Notes under the pieces: generated by a model | The model's database searches: none | What the model saw: the letters and a program-made list of their open reading frames with translations, nothing else | Told to the model about the DNA's origin: nothing | Shown: positions 52,115-63,088 of the stretch, one piece after another | Layout of the letters: each line of letters begins with the position of its first letter | Position numbering within the stretch: position 1 is the first letter of the stretch | Made by a program: the position numbers and the translations under genes | Assembly: GCA_009667805.1 (NCBI GenBank) | Contig: CM019067.1 | Location: 65,704,637 to 65,768,636, forward strand | Length of the DNA: 64,000 nucleotides | Origin: Leptobrachium leishanense | Taxonomy: Eukaryota > Chordata > Amphibia > Anura > Megophryidae | Direction: 5' to 3'

Positions 52115-52685
52115 CAGGGCCGGTGCTCCCACTAGGAAAGCTAGGTAACAGCCTAGGGCGCACTGCTGTCTAGAGGCGCAGCCAGACACAACCCAGGTTC
52201 CATTATTGTACCTGTTCCTCATTGTGTGGTTCATGTAGCCAGCAGTGGTGGCTCACAAAGCCGACATTGTTGGCTCATGGACCCCTGCAAGCGGCGCAGA
52301 AGGTGGGTGTCTTATGGTGATGACGCGCAGGTCCCACCAGAGGCAGATGAAAGAAAAAAAGAGGCAGTAGAAAGGCACAAAAGAGAGAATGAAAGAAAAA
52401 AAAAGGAGGCACAGAAGAAAAAAAAAGGCAGATAAAAGGGCGAAAGAAAGAGGCACAGAGGGCAGAGGAAAGAAGGAGGCACAGAGGGCAGAGGAAAGAA
52501 AGAGGCACAGACCGACCCCAGACCCGACCACTGGAGAGGAAAGATGGGCAACAAATGACCGTGTGCGGCCCCTGTGCACAGTGTGTGTGTGTGTTCCCCC
52601 CACATATCAACAGTTAACCATTTTTTTTGGGGGGCGCAAGTAGCTGGTCTTGCCTAGGATGCAACATAGTCTAGCACCGGCCCTG
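52115..52685. mobile_element. hAT-type MITE with perfect 8-bp duplication (571 bp)
   Basis: Ends CAGGGCCGGTGCTCCCACTAGG and CTAGCACCGGCCCTG; CATGTACT at 52107-52114 and 52686-52693. The inside is purine-rich, with short tandem 'gaggcacagagggcagaggaaagaa' units at 52440-52515. The intact duplication suggests a young insertion. Confidence 0.9.
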
Positions 52686-52693
52686 CATGTACT

Positions 52694-53309
52694 GCTAGAC
52701 CATAGGCTAACATGGGGATTTTGGTACCAGCCATAGCCCTTTTTCTGGGACACACCCATGCTCTCAGCAGGGGTCTGGCAGGGAAATTCTGTCTGCGTCC
52801 TTTGTGCATGTTGGGTGCGGCTGCTGCTTACCCGGAGGTAGCCTGATACCCCACTGAGATTTGCGGGTCTGTAGAGGTTAATTCTGTTGGAGCAGCCCCA
52901 TGTTCTGGGTCCTGCAGGATAGCTCTGGTCGCCCAGCTAATCCTGCCAAAAGAGCACCCTGATCCATGATGAATGGGGGACTGAGCGGCAGCGGTTACAA
53001 ACTGCCCCGCAGCTGATGGAGTGTATTCTGCTTAGAGCTCCATAGCTGCAGCCGCTGTATTTTGGGACCGTCGGATGGAAGGGTTCCTGGTGAGGCTTTC
53101 TCTTAAAACTCACACCACACCAGGCTCCCATCCCTGGTGACCTAATGTCCAAAAAGTGCCATGATGTTGGCACAGGGGGCTCCAGGACAGGTGGGTGAAC
53201 AGGAGTCGGGTTTTGGCAGCCTGCCAGCAGCACTCGCAATCTCCTGCATTACACAGTTTTAGGCAAGCCGGGGTACACTCCACAGGGACACAAATAACAT
53301 TTTGTTTGT
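52694..53309. other. Intergenic, no feature seen
   Basis: A 100-codon open frame on the minus strand (52937-53239) shows no motif that I recognise. Otherwise empty. Confidence 0.3.
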
Positions 53310-53875
53310 ACAATTATAGAATTTAGCTAAGTATGATGATAAGTTAGAATTTTAATAATAAGACTCTGAGGCGAGTATTGCTTCTCTTTCTTGCTTTATT
53401 AAACATAGCAGCAAGTGGCAACTAGCAAGAACTTTGAAAATATGAAGCATTTATATTGAATAAAAGAGAAAACAATAACAGTAGTAACATATATATATAT
53501 ATATGGTATCTTCCGACACCCCTTCATTCCTTTGGACCGGTCCTCCTTCCTGTCAGTACCCATCAAAACCGAGCAACGCCCTTCCTACTTCCTCTTTCTT
53601 TGCTGTACGAGGTGATCAATGTAGGAGAGTAGTAAACCCAAAGGGCAATCCGCAGGAAACAAGGAAATCCTTCACGAGGCTGAGGAAAAAGAAGACGTGA
53701 GAGTGGAAGATATTTGATCTGCAGACCCAGCAAACAACAAACCACAATAGCAGTGGGAGTGGCGGGCAATACTCGCCTCAGAGTCTTATTATTAAAATTC
53801 TAACTTATCGTCATACTTAGCTAAATTCTATAATTTTAATACATCGACTCTGAGGCTCCTATTGCTTGTTCAAAG

Positions 53876-54390
53876 CTAACCTGCAACTGCGGATGACCAA
53901 TGAACAACAGGCTTAAAGTAAAAGGATCGGAAGGTGGACGCTCTGGACCAGTCAGCTGATCGCAATAAGTCCTCCAACCGACAACCTGCCAAAACAGCGG
54001 AAGACGCCATAGCGCTGCGAATCGAATGAGCGCCAAACATATGTATTAATCCCTGACAATCCCAATAGCCAGCGCGCAAGCGTAGTCATACCCACCGGGG
54101 CGAATGGAGATGTAAACGCAACGAAAATCGGAGAAGGTTCAGGACCCCTAAATCGTAGAGGGACAGGATTCATAGACCTGGAGACACATAACCGGATATA
54201 AAGTTGGGTGTGAGGGAAACGCCGGGTAAAAGGCAGACGAAAAGGATGTCCTAGTACGGCGGGAGATGTCAAAGCGAACACCCCCAGACCCGAAAGAATG
54301 GGCCCGGAAGTCCAATGTCCTGACATCAGCCACCCTCTTGCATGATATCAAGAACAGAAGGGCCAACAACTTAGCAGAAAGTTGACGCAA
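53876..54390 (-). pseudogene. DIRS tyrosine recombinase, frameshifted
   Basis: Minus-strand pieces: LSAKLLALLFLISCKRVADV (first Arg box of tyrosine recombinases, with RVADVRTLDF) and, in other frames, AHSIRSAMASSAVLAGCRLE with DLLRSADWSRASTFRSFYF (the H..R box and the region of the catalytic Tyr). At least two frameshifts. Strand transfer of the circular DNA intermediate is the family role. Confidence 0.75.
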
Positions 54391-54429
54391 AGTTAAATCC
54401 TGATGATAAGGCCATTGTGCCAGGAAATC

Positions 54430-55618
54430 AAGTTAAAGGATACCGTCCCAAGTAACCGTATATCGCGGTAGCGGAGTACAATCAGACCTGATATCCCTAA
54501 GTAAATAGCAAACCAGAGGGTGTTTGCCTAAAGGCGTTCCTTGAAAAACCTACATGATAAGCGGATAAAGCCAATCTATAAACATGAAGTGTGCGGTAAG
54601 CCTACCCTGATCAAAGACTTCCGTAATGAAGTCCAACACGAATCACAAAGGGGCCTGGAAGGGGTCCTGATCCCTTGACAGACACCAATGATGTCAGGTG
54701 AGCCAGGTAACTTGTAACAGGAGCGGAACAGAGGAGACCTTTTCAGAGAAAAGGGGGTCCTTCGGGCGATGGAGGGCCCGATATTGCAGGGATGCTGGCT
54801 TCACAGACAGTCTTGGGACTGCAGAAGGTCGCTCACGTGAGGAAAGTCCTGTAAGGATGGGGAATACGTTTCCAAAAGGGACCGAACGTCGCGTAAGAAA
54901 TCGACACTTGGGCAGAGGAACTATCAGCGACATCAGAACCCTGTCCACCCTGAATCCCAGGAACTTTCAGGGACTCAGAGGGAGAGCAGACTGATTTTCC
55001 TGATGCACTAGGAAAACCCAGAGATTGAAAAGGTCGACCGTCCACTGTACATGGAGACGCAGCTGATTCTCCGATGAGGCCATCAGTAATACGGTGTCCA
55101 GATACACCATAAGACAGATACCCTTGGCGCATAGCCATGCCACGATTGCTTCCGTACCTTGGTAAGTCCCAAGGGGTCAAAGACAGGCCAAAAGGTAGAC
55201 AGCGAAATCTCCAGAGATCGGAATCCCAAAGGAATTGAAAGAAAGCCCGCGAGTCCTTGGCAATCGGGATGGTCAGGAATGCGTCCTTGAGATCCACCAT
55301 TGCCAACCAATCGCGGGGTCCCAACCGATCCCTGAGCATATGTGTACCCTCCATCTGGGAGTGCCGGTAGATCACTGATCCATTCAACTCTGAGGGTGAT
55401 GACTGGACGACTGCCACCGTCCTTCTTGGGCACCAGGAACAGGTTGCTTAGGAAACCCGCGGACCCCTGTGGAACACGTTCTATGGCCCCTTTCTGGCCT
55501 AGTTCTGTAGTACCCCACTCCACCAGTATCCGTCCGTCCCCCAAAAGAGGGAAAAGGAGGGGGAACTGACAGGTGGAGCGGAGAAGAATAGAACTCCAGA
55601 GCAAACCCTTGTACAGTA
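54430..55618 (-). pseudogene. DIRS reverse transcriptase/RNase H, 3' part
   Basis: On the minus strand, in shifting frames: EWGTTELGQKGAIERVP, GFLSNLFLVPKKDGGSRPVI, then HSQMEGTHMLRDRL, DWLAMVDLKDAFLTIPI (motif A Asp), FRCLPFGLSLTPW (motif B-like). Then a decayed RNase H region to about 54430. The first residues after the piggyBac TTAA are NTVQGFALEF, which continue the RT text left on the other side of the insertion. Confidence 0.78.
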
Positions 55619-56368
55619 TTAACCCTTTCGCTGCTGAGGCATTTCCTGCCCGTGTGCTGAGCTCATTTTTACCGTTTTGTGCTCATCATGTTTAAATGCG
55701 ATTTGAAGTCAAGTTTTCTTATATGACCAAGACAAATTATATATCCTTTTTTTCAGCAGACTCCATAGATTCAAAATTTATCATTATTATGTGTATAAGT
55801 AAAGAGTTAAAAAAAAAAAGAAAAAAAAAGGGGGAAAAAAAGTAAAATTTTGTTAAAATTCAGAAGAACAACATTGCATATTTTTTTCTATCTACACTTT
55901 ATGACCAGAACTATTGTGGTTATATATTGATACATTAGGTGCCTTTTTAAAAATGGTGTAATGGAGAATATTTCATGTTTTTTTTGTACAAAAATATGCA
56001 GTTTTCTAAAAATCCAAAAAATCTGCTTTTTTCTTATGTCATTACTCATTGTATGTAATACATAAAATTAGTATATCTAAACCAATTGAAATGGAAAAGC
56101 TATATATTTTCTGAAACTAGACAAAATTCCGCAAAAAAAGAGACCTTTATGACACATTTTTAAATTTATTTTGTTATTCATAACTTTATTCAAAAAACAT
56201 CATATTTAATTTTAAAAAAAAAATCATAATAGGTCAAGATTTATATTGCATAATTTCATATTAATTTTTGGGGTAAAATATTTTTGTTTTGCTTAACTAT
56301 ATAAATATATCCCTCCTATAAAATAATAGATCCAATTTGATTGCACAGATCAAGTTTAGGCAGCGTTG

Positions 56369-57765
56369 GAGGTGCTAATTTGCGCCATGCGCAAAATAAA
56401 TTTAGAGAAGCTTTTTATGCCGGTTTTTGAAAGGAGGCATACCTGCAATTAAATGGCTCTAGCTCAACAGGGATCTAAAATATGCCAAATAAAGTATATA
56501 TCCGGACAAAGTAGACTTCCAGATGAATCAAACGTGGGGTTACTTATTATTCTATCATAAATATTGAGCCCGCAACAACTTGTGGAATTTGGATTTGTGC
56601 GCAAAAAAATAAATAAAAATTATTTCAATCACTTCAGACATGATAAAATCTTTGAAAACTAGGCCTTTCTCTAGCTCAATGCAAAGCCCCAACCCTTGTG
56701 ATAAAAATGAGACCCAGGTTTAGTGGTCCGGGTCCCCCTAGATGGAGCACGAGGCGCTAATTTGCGCCATGCGCAAAATAAATTTAGAGAAGCTTTTTAT
56801 GCCGGTTTTTGAAAGGAGGCATATCTGCAATTAAATGGCTCTAGCTCAACAGGGATCTAAAATATGCCAAATAAAGTATATATCCGGACAAAGTAGACTT
56901 CCAGATGAATCAAACGTGGGGTTACTTATTATTCTATCATAAATATTGAGCCCGCAACAACTTGTGGAATTTGGATTTGTGCGCAAAAAAAAAAAAAAAA
57001 ATTATTTCTATCACTTCAGACATGATAAAATCTTTGAAAACTAGGCCTTTCTCTAGCTCAACGCAAAGCCCCAACCCTTGTGATAAAAATGAGACCCAGG
57101 TTTAGTGGTCCGGGTCCCCCTAGATGGAGCACGAGGCGCTAATTTGCGCCATGCGCAAAATAAATTTAGAGAAGCTTTTTATGCCGGTTTTTGAAAGGAG
57201 GCATACCTGCAATTAAATGGCTCTAGCTCAACAGGGATCTAAAATATGCCAAATAAAGTATATATCCGGACAAAGTAGACTTCCAGATGAATCAAACGTG
57301 GGGTTACTTATTATTCTATCATAAATATTGAGCCCGCAACAACTTGTGGAATTTGGATTTGTGCGCAAAAAAATAAATAAAAATTATTTCAATCACTTCA
57401 GACATGATAAAATCTTTGAAAACTAGGCCTTTCTCTAGCTCAATGCAAAGCCCCAACCCTTGTGATAAAAATGAGACCCAGGTTTAGTGGTCCGGGTCCC
57501 CCTAGATGGAGCACGAGGCGCTAATTTGCGCCATGCGCAAAATAAATTTAGAGAAGCTTTTTATGCCGGTTTTTGAAAGGAGGCATACCTGCAATTAAAT
57601 GGCTCTAGCTCAACAGGGATCTAAAATATGCCAAATAAAGTATATATCCGGACAAAGTAGACTTCCAGATGAATCAAACGTGGGGTTACTTATTATTCTA
57701 TCATAAATATTGAGCCCGCAACAACTTGTGGAATTTGGATTTGTGCGCAAAAAAATAAATAAATG
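56369..57765. repeat. 382-bp tandem array, about 3.65 units
   Basis: Units begin at the word GCTAATTTGCGCCATGCGC at 56374, 56756, 57138 and 57520: spacing is exactly 382 bp each time. Units are nearly identical apart from A-run length and single bases. The fourth stops at 'gcgcaaaaaaataaataaa'. Lies between the transposase stop and the left end of the piggyBac element. Confidence 0.92.
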
Positions 57766-57794
57766 GAAATTCCACATGCTGTTGCGCCCTCTAT

Positions 57795-57938
57795 TTTTAT
57801 GATAGAATTTTATTTAACCCCTCATTTGATTCATCTGGGTGTCTAGTTTCTCCTAATATATACTTTATGTGGTCTGTTTTAATTTTCTGTTGGGCTAGAG
57901 ACATTTAAATGCAGGTATGCCTTCTTAAAAAAAAAAAA
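57795..57938. repeat. Diverged inverted relic of the 382-bp unit
   Basis: Reads 'tatgatagaattttatttaacccctcatttgattcatctggg...atatactttatg...ttgggctagagacatttaaatgcaggtatgcc', the inverse of the unit's 'ggcatacctgcaattaaatggctctag...gatgaatcaaacg...tattctatcata' with perhaps a quarter of the bases changed. So the unit existed in inverted form before the tandem array grew. Confidence 0.75.
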
Positions 57939-57939
57939 A

Positions 57940-58660
57940 AAACATTCACAAAATTTTCCCCATGAATTTTGATCAACAATTATGTAGTCTATCAACAATT
58001 GTATAGTGACTCAAAATGCTACACAAACACACAACAAGCCCGCCACACATTTTACATTCACTCAATCAGTTGGATTGGCACATGGGGCATCCATGTGAGC
58101 AGTAACGCCACGTCAAGGCCCCAACCAGGTTACTGACCATTCACACATCTTTCACATCTGTTTCACTCACCGAATCACACCTTTCATGCAAGAAGCTAGT
58201 AAAAGTGGAGTGAGTGACGTTAAGGGGGCAAAGAAGGAAAAGTGCAGAAACACGGAAGGGGAAAAGAGAAAGATAATGAGGATTAGAGGGGGTGGAATAG
58301 AAACACCCCCCCCCCCATTCACATCTGTTTCACTCACTGAATCACACACCATTCATGAAAGAAGATAGGTAAGGGAAGGGCAGAGACAAAGAAGTTGAAG
58401 ACACACCATTAACACCGCAGTTCAATCTGTCTTCAGAGGCTTCTTTCTACATCTGACGTACGGAGGACATCAGATTGTTGGGGATGGGGCAACCTATTTT
58501 ATTGTATGTGGGGTGAATTACATTATAACTGGGGGTGGGTAGTGAACTGTAGGTGGGTAGTGAAACGTGGTGGGTATTGAACCGGAGTGGGTAGTGAAAC
58601 GTGGTGGGTAGTTTTTTTATTAACGCTTGAATTAACACTGCTATAAAATAATGGGGCTGG
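57940..58660. other. piggyBac element 3' non-coding
   Basis: Contains a 'ttcacatctgtttcactcaccgaatcacac' direct repeat (58150 and 58318) about 165 bp apart and 'ggtgggtagtgaaacgtgg' repeats (58545-58610). No gene. Confidence 0.4.
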
Positions 58661-58907
58661 TTTTGGTTTGTTTTTTTATTTGGGAAAATTTAGAGGAATA
58701 GCACTATCCAGGAATAAATGCCAGCATGATCCGGGCAAGCTCTGTCCAGATTACACTCTGCACTGTGTCCATCAGAATGTCATCAAGATCTGCAAAGATC
58801 TTAACGGTGCTATAGCCAGATTTATCAAGAAGCACAAAATCAGTGGCATACCTCAACCTGAAATCTGTTTGTTCTCAGCCGAGAAACAATTCGGTCCCGG
58901 TATGCCA

Positions 58908-60732
58908 CTAGTAATGTGTCACTGTATGATAAATCTTGAAGCAATCGGGCACACAAAGACCTGGTTTGGAGGGGCAGTCAGGGCAGTGAAGGCGGCTTTC
59001 CTTACGCCGCCCTTGGCGCGCGCAAACCCGACACCTTTTACATGGGGTCACTCTTTTCTCAGTTGGTGGAATGTAGCCTGGAAAGTGGCGGTCACGCAAC
59101 CTAATTACATCTTCCACCTCTTCAACAATGGGAGCATTCTCTTCTGGACAGAGAAGGGACTCGATAACAGATTCCTGAAATTTTAGGAATGTTATCCGTC
59201 GGGCATGAGTGGCCTGATACAAGATGAATGCGTTAAGCATTGACATCTGTATCAGATGGACTGCCAGCTTTTTGTACCATACATATGCCTTGCGAGAAGC
59301 GAGATATGGTAAAAGCATCTGGTCAGACTTGTCCACTCCCCCATGTACCGATTATAATCCTGTACACATAGGGGTTTCATGATAGGGGAATCTCTCCATC
59401 TGACGTGAACTGCAGATGTGCATTCGTTATGTATCGTTGTAAGTAAATGCACATCCTTTTTGTCTGTGTATTTCACAGCCAGCAGTTCACCGCAGCGCAA
59501 GGCAGATGTTTCTCCTCTCTTTTGCTTCCCAAACTGTTTTGTTGGAAAGCCTTTCCTATTCGAACGGATGGTGCCACAGGCTCCAGTACCATTGCTGTAC
59601 AAAAATTTGTACAACGGCACACCCGTGTAAAAGTTATCTGTATAAATACAGTAACCTTTACCGAATAGTGGATAAGCGAGGTCCCACACTATTTTTTCAG
59701 TGGTGGAGAGGGCGGGGGGGCAGTCAGGGGGGCCAGCTGCGAGTCCTTGCCAGTGTATACACGAAAGCGATACATGTATCCACTGGAGCTTTCGCACAGC
59801 TTATAAAGTTTTATCCCATACCGAGCTCGCTTCGAAGGGAGGTACTGCTTGAAAACAAGATGTCCCTTATAAAGCAGCAAGGACTCGTCGACTGACAAGT
59901 TTTGGCCTGGAGTGTATAACTCTTCAAATCTTGCCATCAGATGGTCAAGAAGTGGCCGCAACTTGTACAGTCGGTCGTGATCTGGGTGGTCACGGGGCAA
60001 AGCATTTGCATTATCATTATAATGCAAATACCGCAGGAGCAATAAATATCTGTCCCTGCTCATAGTAGCAGGGAAGATAGGGGTGGTTTGGGTACTCTTT
60101 TTTGACCAGTATGAGGCTATGCTGGGTTTTTGCACAATCCCCATCTGCAGAGTGAGGCCCCAGAACTTCCTCATCTCTGGCAAACTGGTTGGGGTCCATT
60201 TACGCGCCCTCGCACTTGGCAACAATTCTGCCCCTAGACCTTGAAAATATTGTTCGGCATACAGATTGCTCTGCTGAACAATAAATTCCAAGAACCCATC
60301 ATCTATAAATAGCTGAAAAAAGTTGATGGGTTCAAAATTAGTGGTGTCCACTAGTATACCAGGATTGCCAGAAAATTGTGGCAATACTGGCTGGACCATA
60401 TTAGGGGAGGTCCAGTCAGATCCTGGTTCAGGCATCGCCACAGCCTGTGTTGCAGATACCCCTGCAATAGGCCTTTGGGCCGGTGCAGGATCAGGTAGTG
60501 CAACTACAGACCGTGCGGTCCCTGCATTACCACGGGAGCACCCTGGTAACTCCATGCGGCCACGCCGTGGCTCATCATGTAGTTCTTCGTCACTGGAACC
60601 GTCACTATCTGATGATGCTCCAGGGACAAAGTCACTGCCTGAATCTTCAAAAGATTCATCAGCGCTGAGATCAGAGTCTGACATCATAAGGACGTCAGCT
60701 GCTTCCTCAGCGCTTAGAAACCTTTTAGCCAT
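58908..60732 (-). pseudogene. piggyBac transposase, two frameshifts
   Basis: Starts MAKRFLSAEEAADVLMMSD at 60732. Acidic disordered N-terminus (to about residue 100), then the DDD domain: NLSVDESLL (first Asp, about residue 282) and RARYGIKLY; after a frameshift near 59700 (a G-rich run on the + strand) YCIYTDNFYTGVPL with the second Asp; after another near 59335 MDKSDQMLLPY with the third Asp; C-terminal cysteine-rich domain CKRCRVCARQGRR...CPDCPSKPGLC. All catalytic Asp and the Cys pattern are kept, so decay is recent. Both breaks are at G/C runs. Confidence 0.9.
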
Positions 60733-60785
60733 AATTTGCTTTCTGAAAATGTATTTTCAAAAGAAAATTACGCCGTTTGATAGTA

Positions 60786-61015
60786 TCTATAATATATATA
60801 TATGTGTGTATATATATATATGCACGTGTGTGTGCGTATATAATATATTCTATATATATATATATAAGCGTGTGCGTGTGTGCGTGCGTGCGTGCGTGTG
60901 CGCGTGTGCGCGGGTGTGCGTGCGCGTGTGTGCGTGTACGCGTGTGTGCGCGCGTGCGCGCGTGTGCGTGCGTAAATATGTATATATATTGTGTGTGCGT
61001 ATATATGTATATATA

Positions 61016-61055
<40 letters not shown>
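60786..61055. repeat. (TA)n/(TG)n/(CG)n microsatellite
   Basis: Long alternating purine-pyrimidine tract (tatatgtgtg, gcgtgcgtgcgtgtgcgcg, then TA again). Alternation over about 270 bp favours Z-DNA (inference). Lies just upstream of the piggyBac transposase start. Confidence 0.9.
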
Positions 61056-61058
<3 letters not shown>

Positions 61059-61850
61059 ATTAGGAATTTATCACCTATTTTATGGAGACAGCCTCTGCGA
61101 CACTAACACCTCGCAATCCACATGCAGACTGAGGATAGAAATGAAAAAATTATCAAGATTTGAAAAATTCATTCCCCGTGATTGGCTGGAGGGTCAATCG
61201 CTAGTTACGGGGTCATTTTAGGGTTATATTTCTATCCTCAGCGGCCATGTTGGAGGTGGCAGTGATAATTGTGACAGCTAAGTGATCATTGTTACTACAG
61301 TGATCACATAGCTGTAACAATAAAAAGTGAAATAAAATAATAAAAAGGGAATTGTAATTTTATTAAATGTGGGGTTTCATTGGCTGTTGTTTTTATTTTT
61401 ACTGACTGCATGCCCTTAGTTTAAAACCTGTGTGTTTTTTTACTTTATTTTTTTTTAAAAAAATTTTTTTACATTTTACATTATAATGAGGCACACCGTT
61501 GGAAAGCTCAGGCTCTGGGCTTTCCATCGGTGCCTCATTTATTACTGCAGCCCTTACCGATGAGGAGATAGAGAGGTCCTAAGGACCTCTCCCCCCTCCT
61601 CCTAAGGGCTGTCTATGCGGCTGTTGAAAGTGACGTCATCACGCCAGGCGTGATGACGTCACCGCGACTCCCATGATCCCACAGTGAGGGCCGACATCCC
61701 GGATGTCGGTCCCTCACTGTTTGCCGCCGGGGATCTCAGCCACACCGCCGCTTCGCTGCCGGGAGGATCGGACGCGCTGAGCGCGTCCTCCGCACAGCAG
61801 CGGGAACTTCCTGGACGCGCTCAGCGCGTCCGTAGCAGCGAAGTGGTTAA

Positions 61851-62040
61851 GGACCCAACGGTCTGATGTAGTGCGACACCATACAGTGTGAAAATATCGA
61901 AAGCAACCCCCACGGTGGTCGTAGACTGGTGTAGAAGGTGTAAAGGTACCTGTATGTCTGAAGGGTAAGAATGACCGCCTCTGGCACCCCGGAATCCTCT
62001 GCCACATCACGGTCGTGAATGGGTAGGGAAAAACTAGGGA
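61851..62040 (-). pseudogene. DIRS reverse transcriptase, 5' part
   Basis: The minus strand reads CFRYFHTVWCRTTSDRWVL up to the TTAA where the piggyBac element begins. A W..TSD.WVL motif just before the RT core is typical of DIRS and related elements. Continues at 55618 on the other side of the insertion. Confidence 0.7.
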
Positions 62041-62049
62041 GGTGCTGGA

Positions 62050-63088
62050 TTAGCGGTAGTGGAGGGGTTGCCTCCCGCGGGGCCGGTGTTGATGGGTTTT
62101 GCATGGCCGGTAGCTCGGCCCCAATATCCATCGGCCCGCGGAGAAACCCCAGAGAATACCTTTTGTAAGTGAATTGGACACTCGTTCCATAGTATTAAAG
62201 GCACCGGAATATTCATTCATGTCTCGCAGGAAACCGTTTCCGAACAAAGCACCGTTAGCTGCAGTACCCAATTCATTATCCGCCACCCCAGCTAGTTGGC
62301 GATTCATCTTTAACAGGATGCATTTACGCCTTTCAGAGTCTAGAGCCGTGTTGGCATTGCCCTGGAAGCTAAGTGACCTTTGGGCCCAGTTAGTAATTTG
62401 AATGGTGTCCAGGGGATCACCCGATAATTTAGCCTGCTCTGCTGTATCCAGCAATTTTACCAGGGGTCCCATGGTGTCAAATAGTTTACCTTGGCAAACC
62501 CCAAATGTGTGGTCTATGCTGTTACTGGGGGTCCAGCCCCTAGGGGTGACATTTTATATCAACGAAACTCTTATCCACTGTGGGAGTTAAGCAAGTTTTA
62601 CCACTCGTGGTGGGACGGGGACTCTCCGCTTTCATGCGGTTACGAGTAGCTTTATCCAGGGCTGTACGCACCTGTGCATCGACCCACTTCTCAACGTGGG
62701 GTAATTGGGACCATTCCGTGGATCTTGGATGGGAAAGGTCTTCGGGGCAAAAGAGTTGGTTCCCCATATGATCATAAATAATAATGCCCGGGCGGGCTTT
62801 GGAATGCACCCCTAAAGGGGTCTCAGGGAATTCCTCGTCAGAGGCATATACATCAATGATGTCGCTAGTGTCAGCTTCCTCGGAGTCAGGGTATGAGTCC
62901 TGAAACGGAGCAGGGACAACAGCAGTGTCTGGATAAGATACGATAGAGACCTTAACTCTCTTGGCGGAAGCTGTAACCAGGTGTGCAGGAGCACGTTTAC
63001 GGGTTGCAGCAGCGGGGGATGGGTGCACGCGTCCCGGCAATGTTGCGGGGTTGCCAGCCCCTCCAGTCACGTGTCGTGCGTGTTTCAC
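62050..63088 (-). pseudogene. DIRS gag-like ORF1, frameshifted
   Basis: Two minus-strand frames: MKHARHVTGG...EKWVDAQVRTALDKATRNRM (62540-63088), and LVKLLDTAEQAKLSG to GNANTALDSERRKCILLKMN and TAANGALFGNGFLRDMNEY (62050-62472). The second block resembles the LAP2-alpha-like C-terminal domain found in vertebrate DIRS ORF1 proteins (family knowledge, from memory). The frames meet near 62500-62540. Confidence 0.65.

Larger units (their letters stand above)
55623..61846 (-). mobile_element. piggyBac element, 6224 bp, inserted in the DIRS RT
   Basis: TTAA at 55619-55622 and 61847-61850. Ends CCCTTTCGCTGCTGAGG and (inverted) CCACTTCGCTGCTACGGACG with a following GCGCTGAGCGCGTCC palindrome. It holds one transposase gene on the minus strand, a 382-bp tandem array, (TG)n/(TA)n tracts and a 300-bp G/C-rich end with palindromes (61620-61840). 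It is unusually long for piggyBac (commonly 2-3 kb). Confidence 0.88.

Noticed and set aside
52226..52643. Lys/Glu-rich frames on the + strand and Phe/Ser-rich frames on the minus strand
   Set aside because: Purine-rich tandem sequence inside a hAT MITE with a perfect target duplication.
36160..53300. Search for E2F5, the gene I recall next to LRRCC1 in mammals
   Set aside because: No E2F-type DNA-binding or dimerisation exon was recognised; it may lie beyond the window or be elsewhere in this genome.
56369..57765. Regular 382-bp array as a CRISPR-like or centromeric locus
   Set aside because: Units are directly contiguous with no spacers, only about 3.65 copies, and lie inside a transposon; too few for a centromere.
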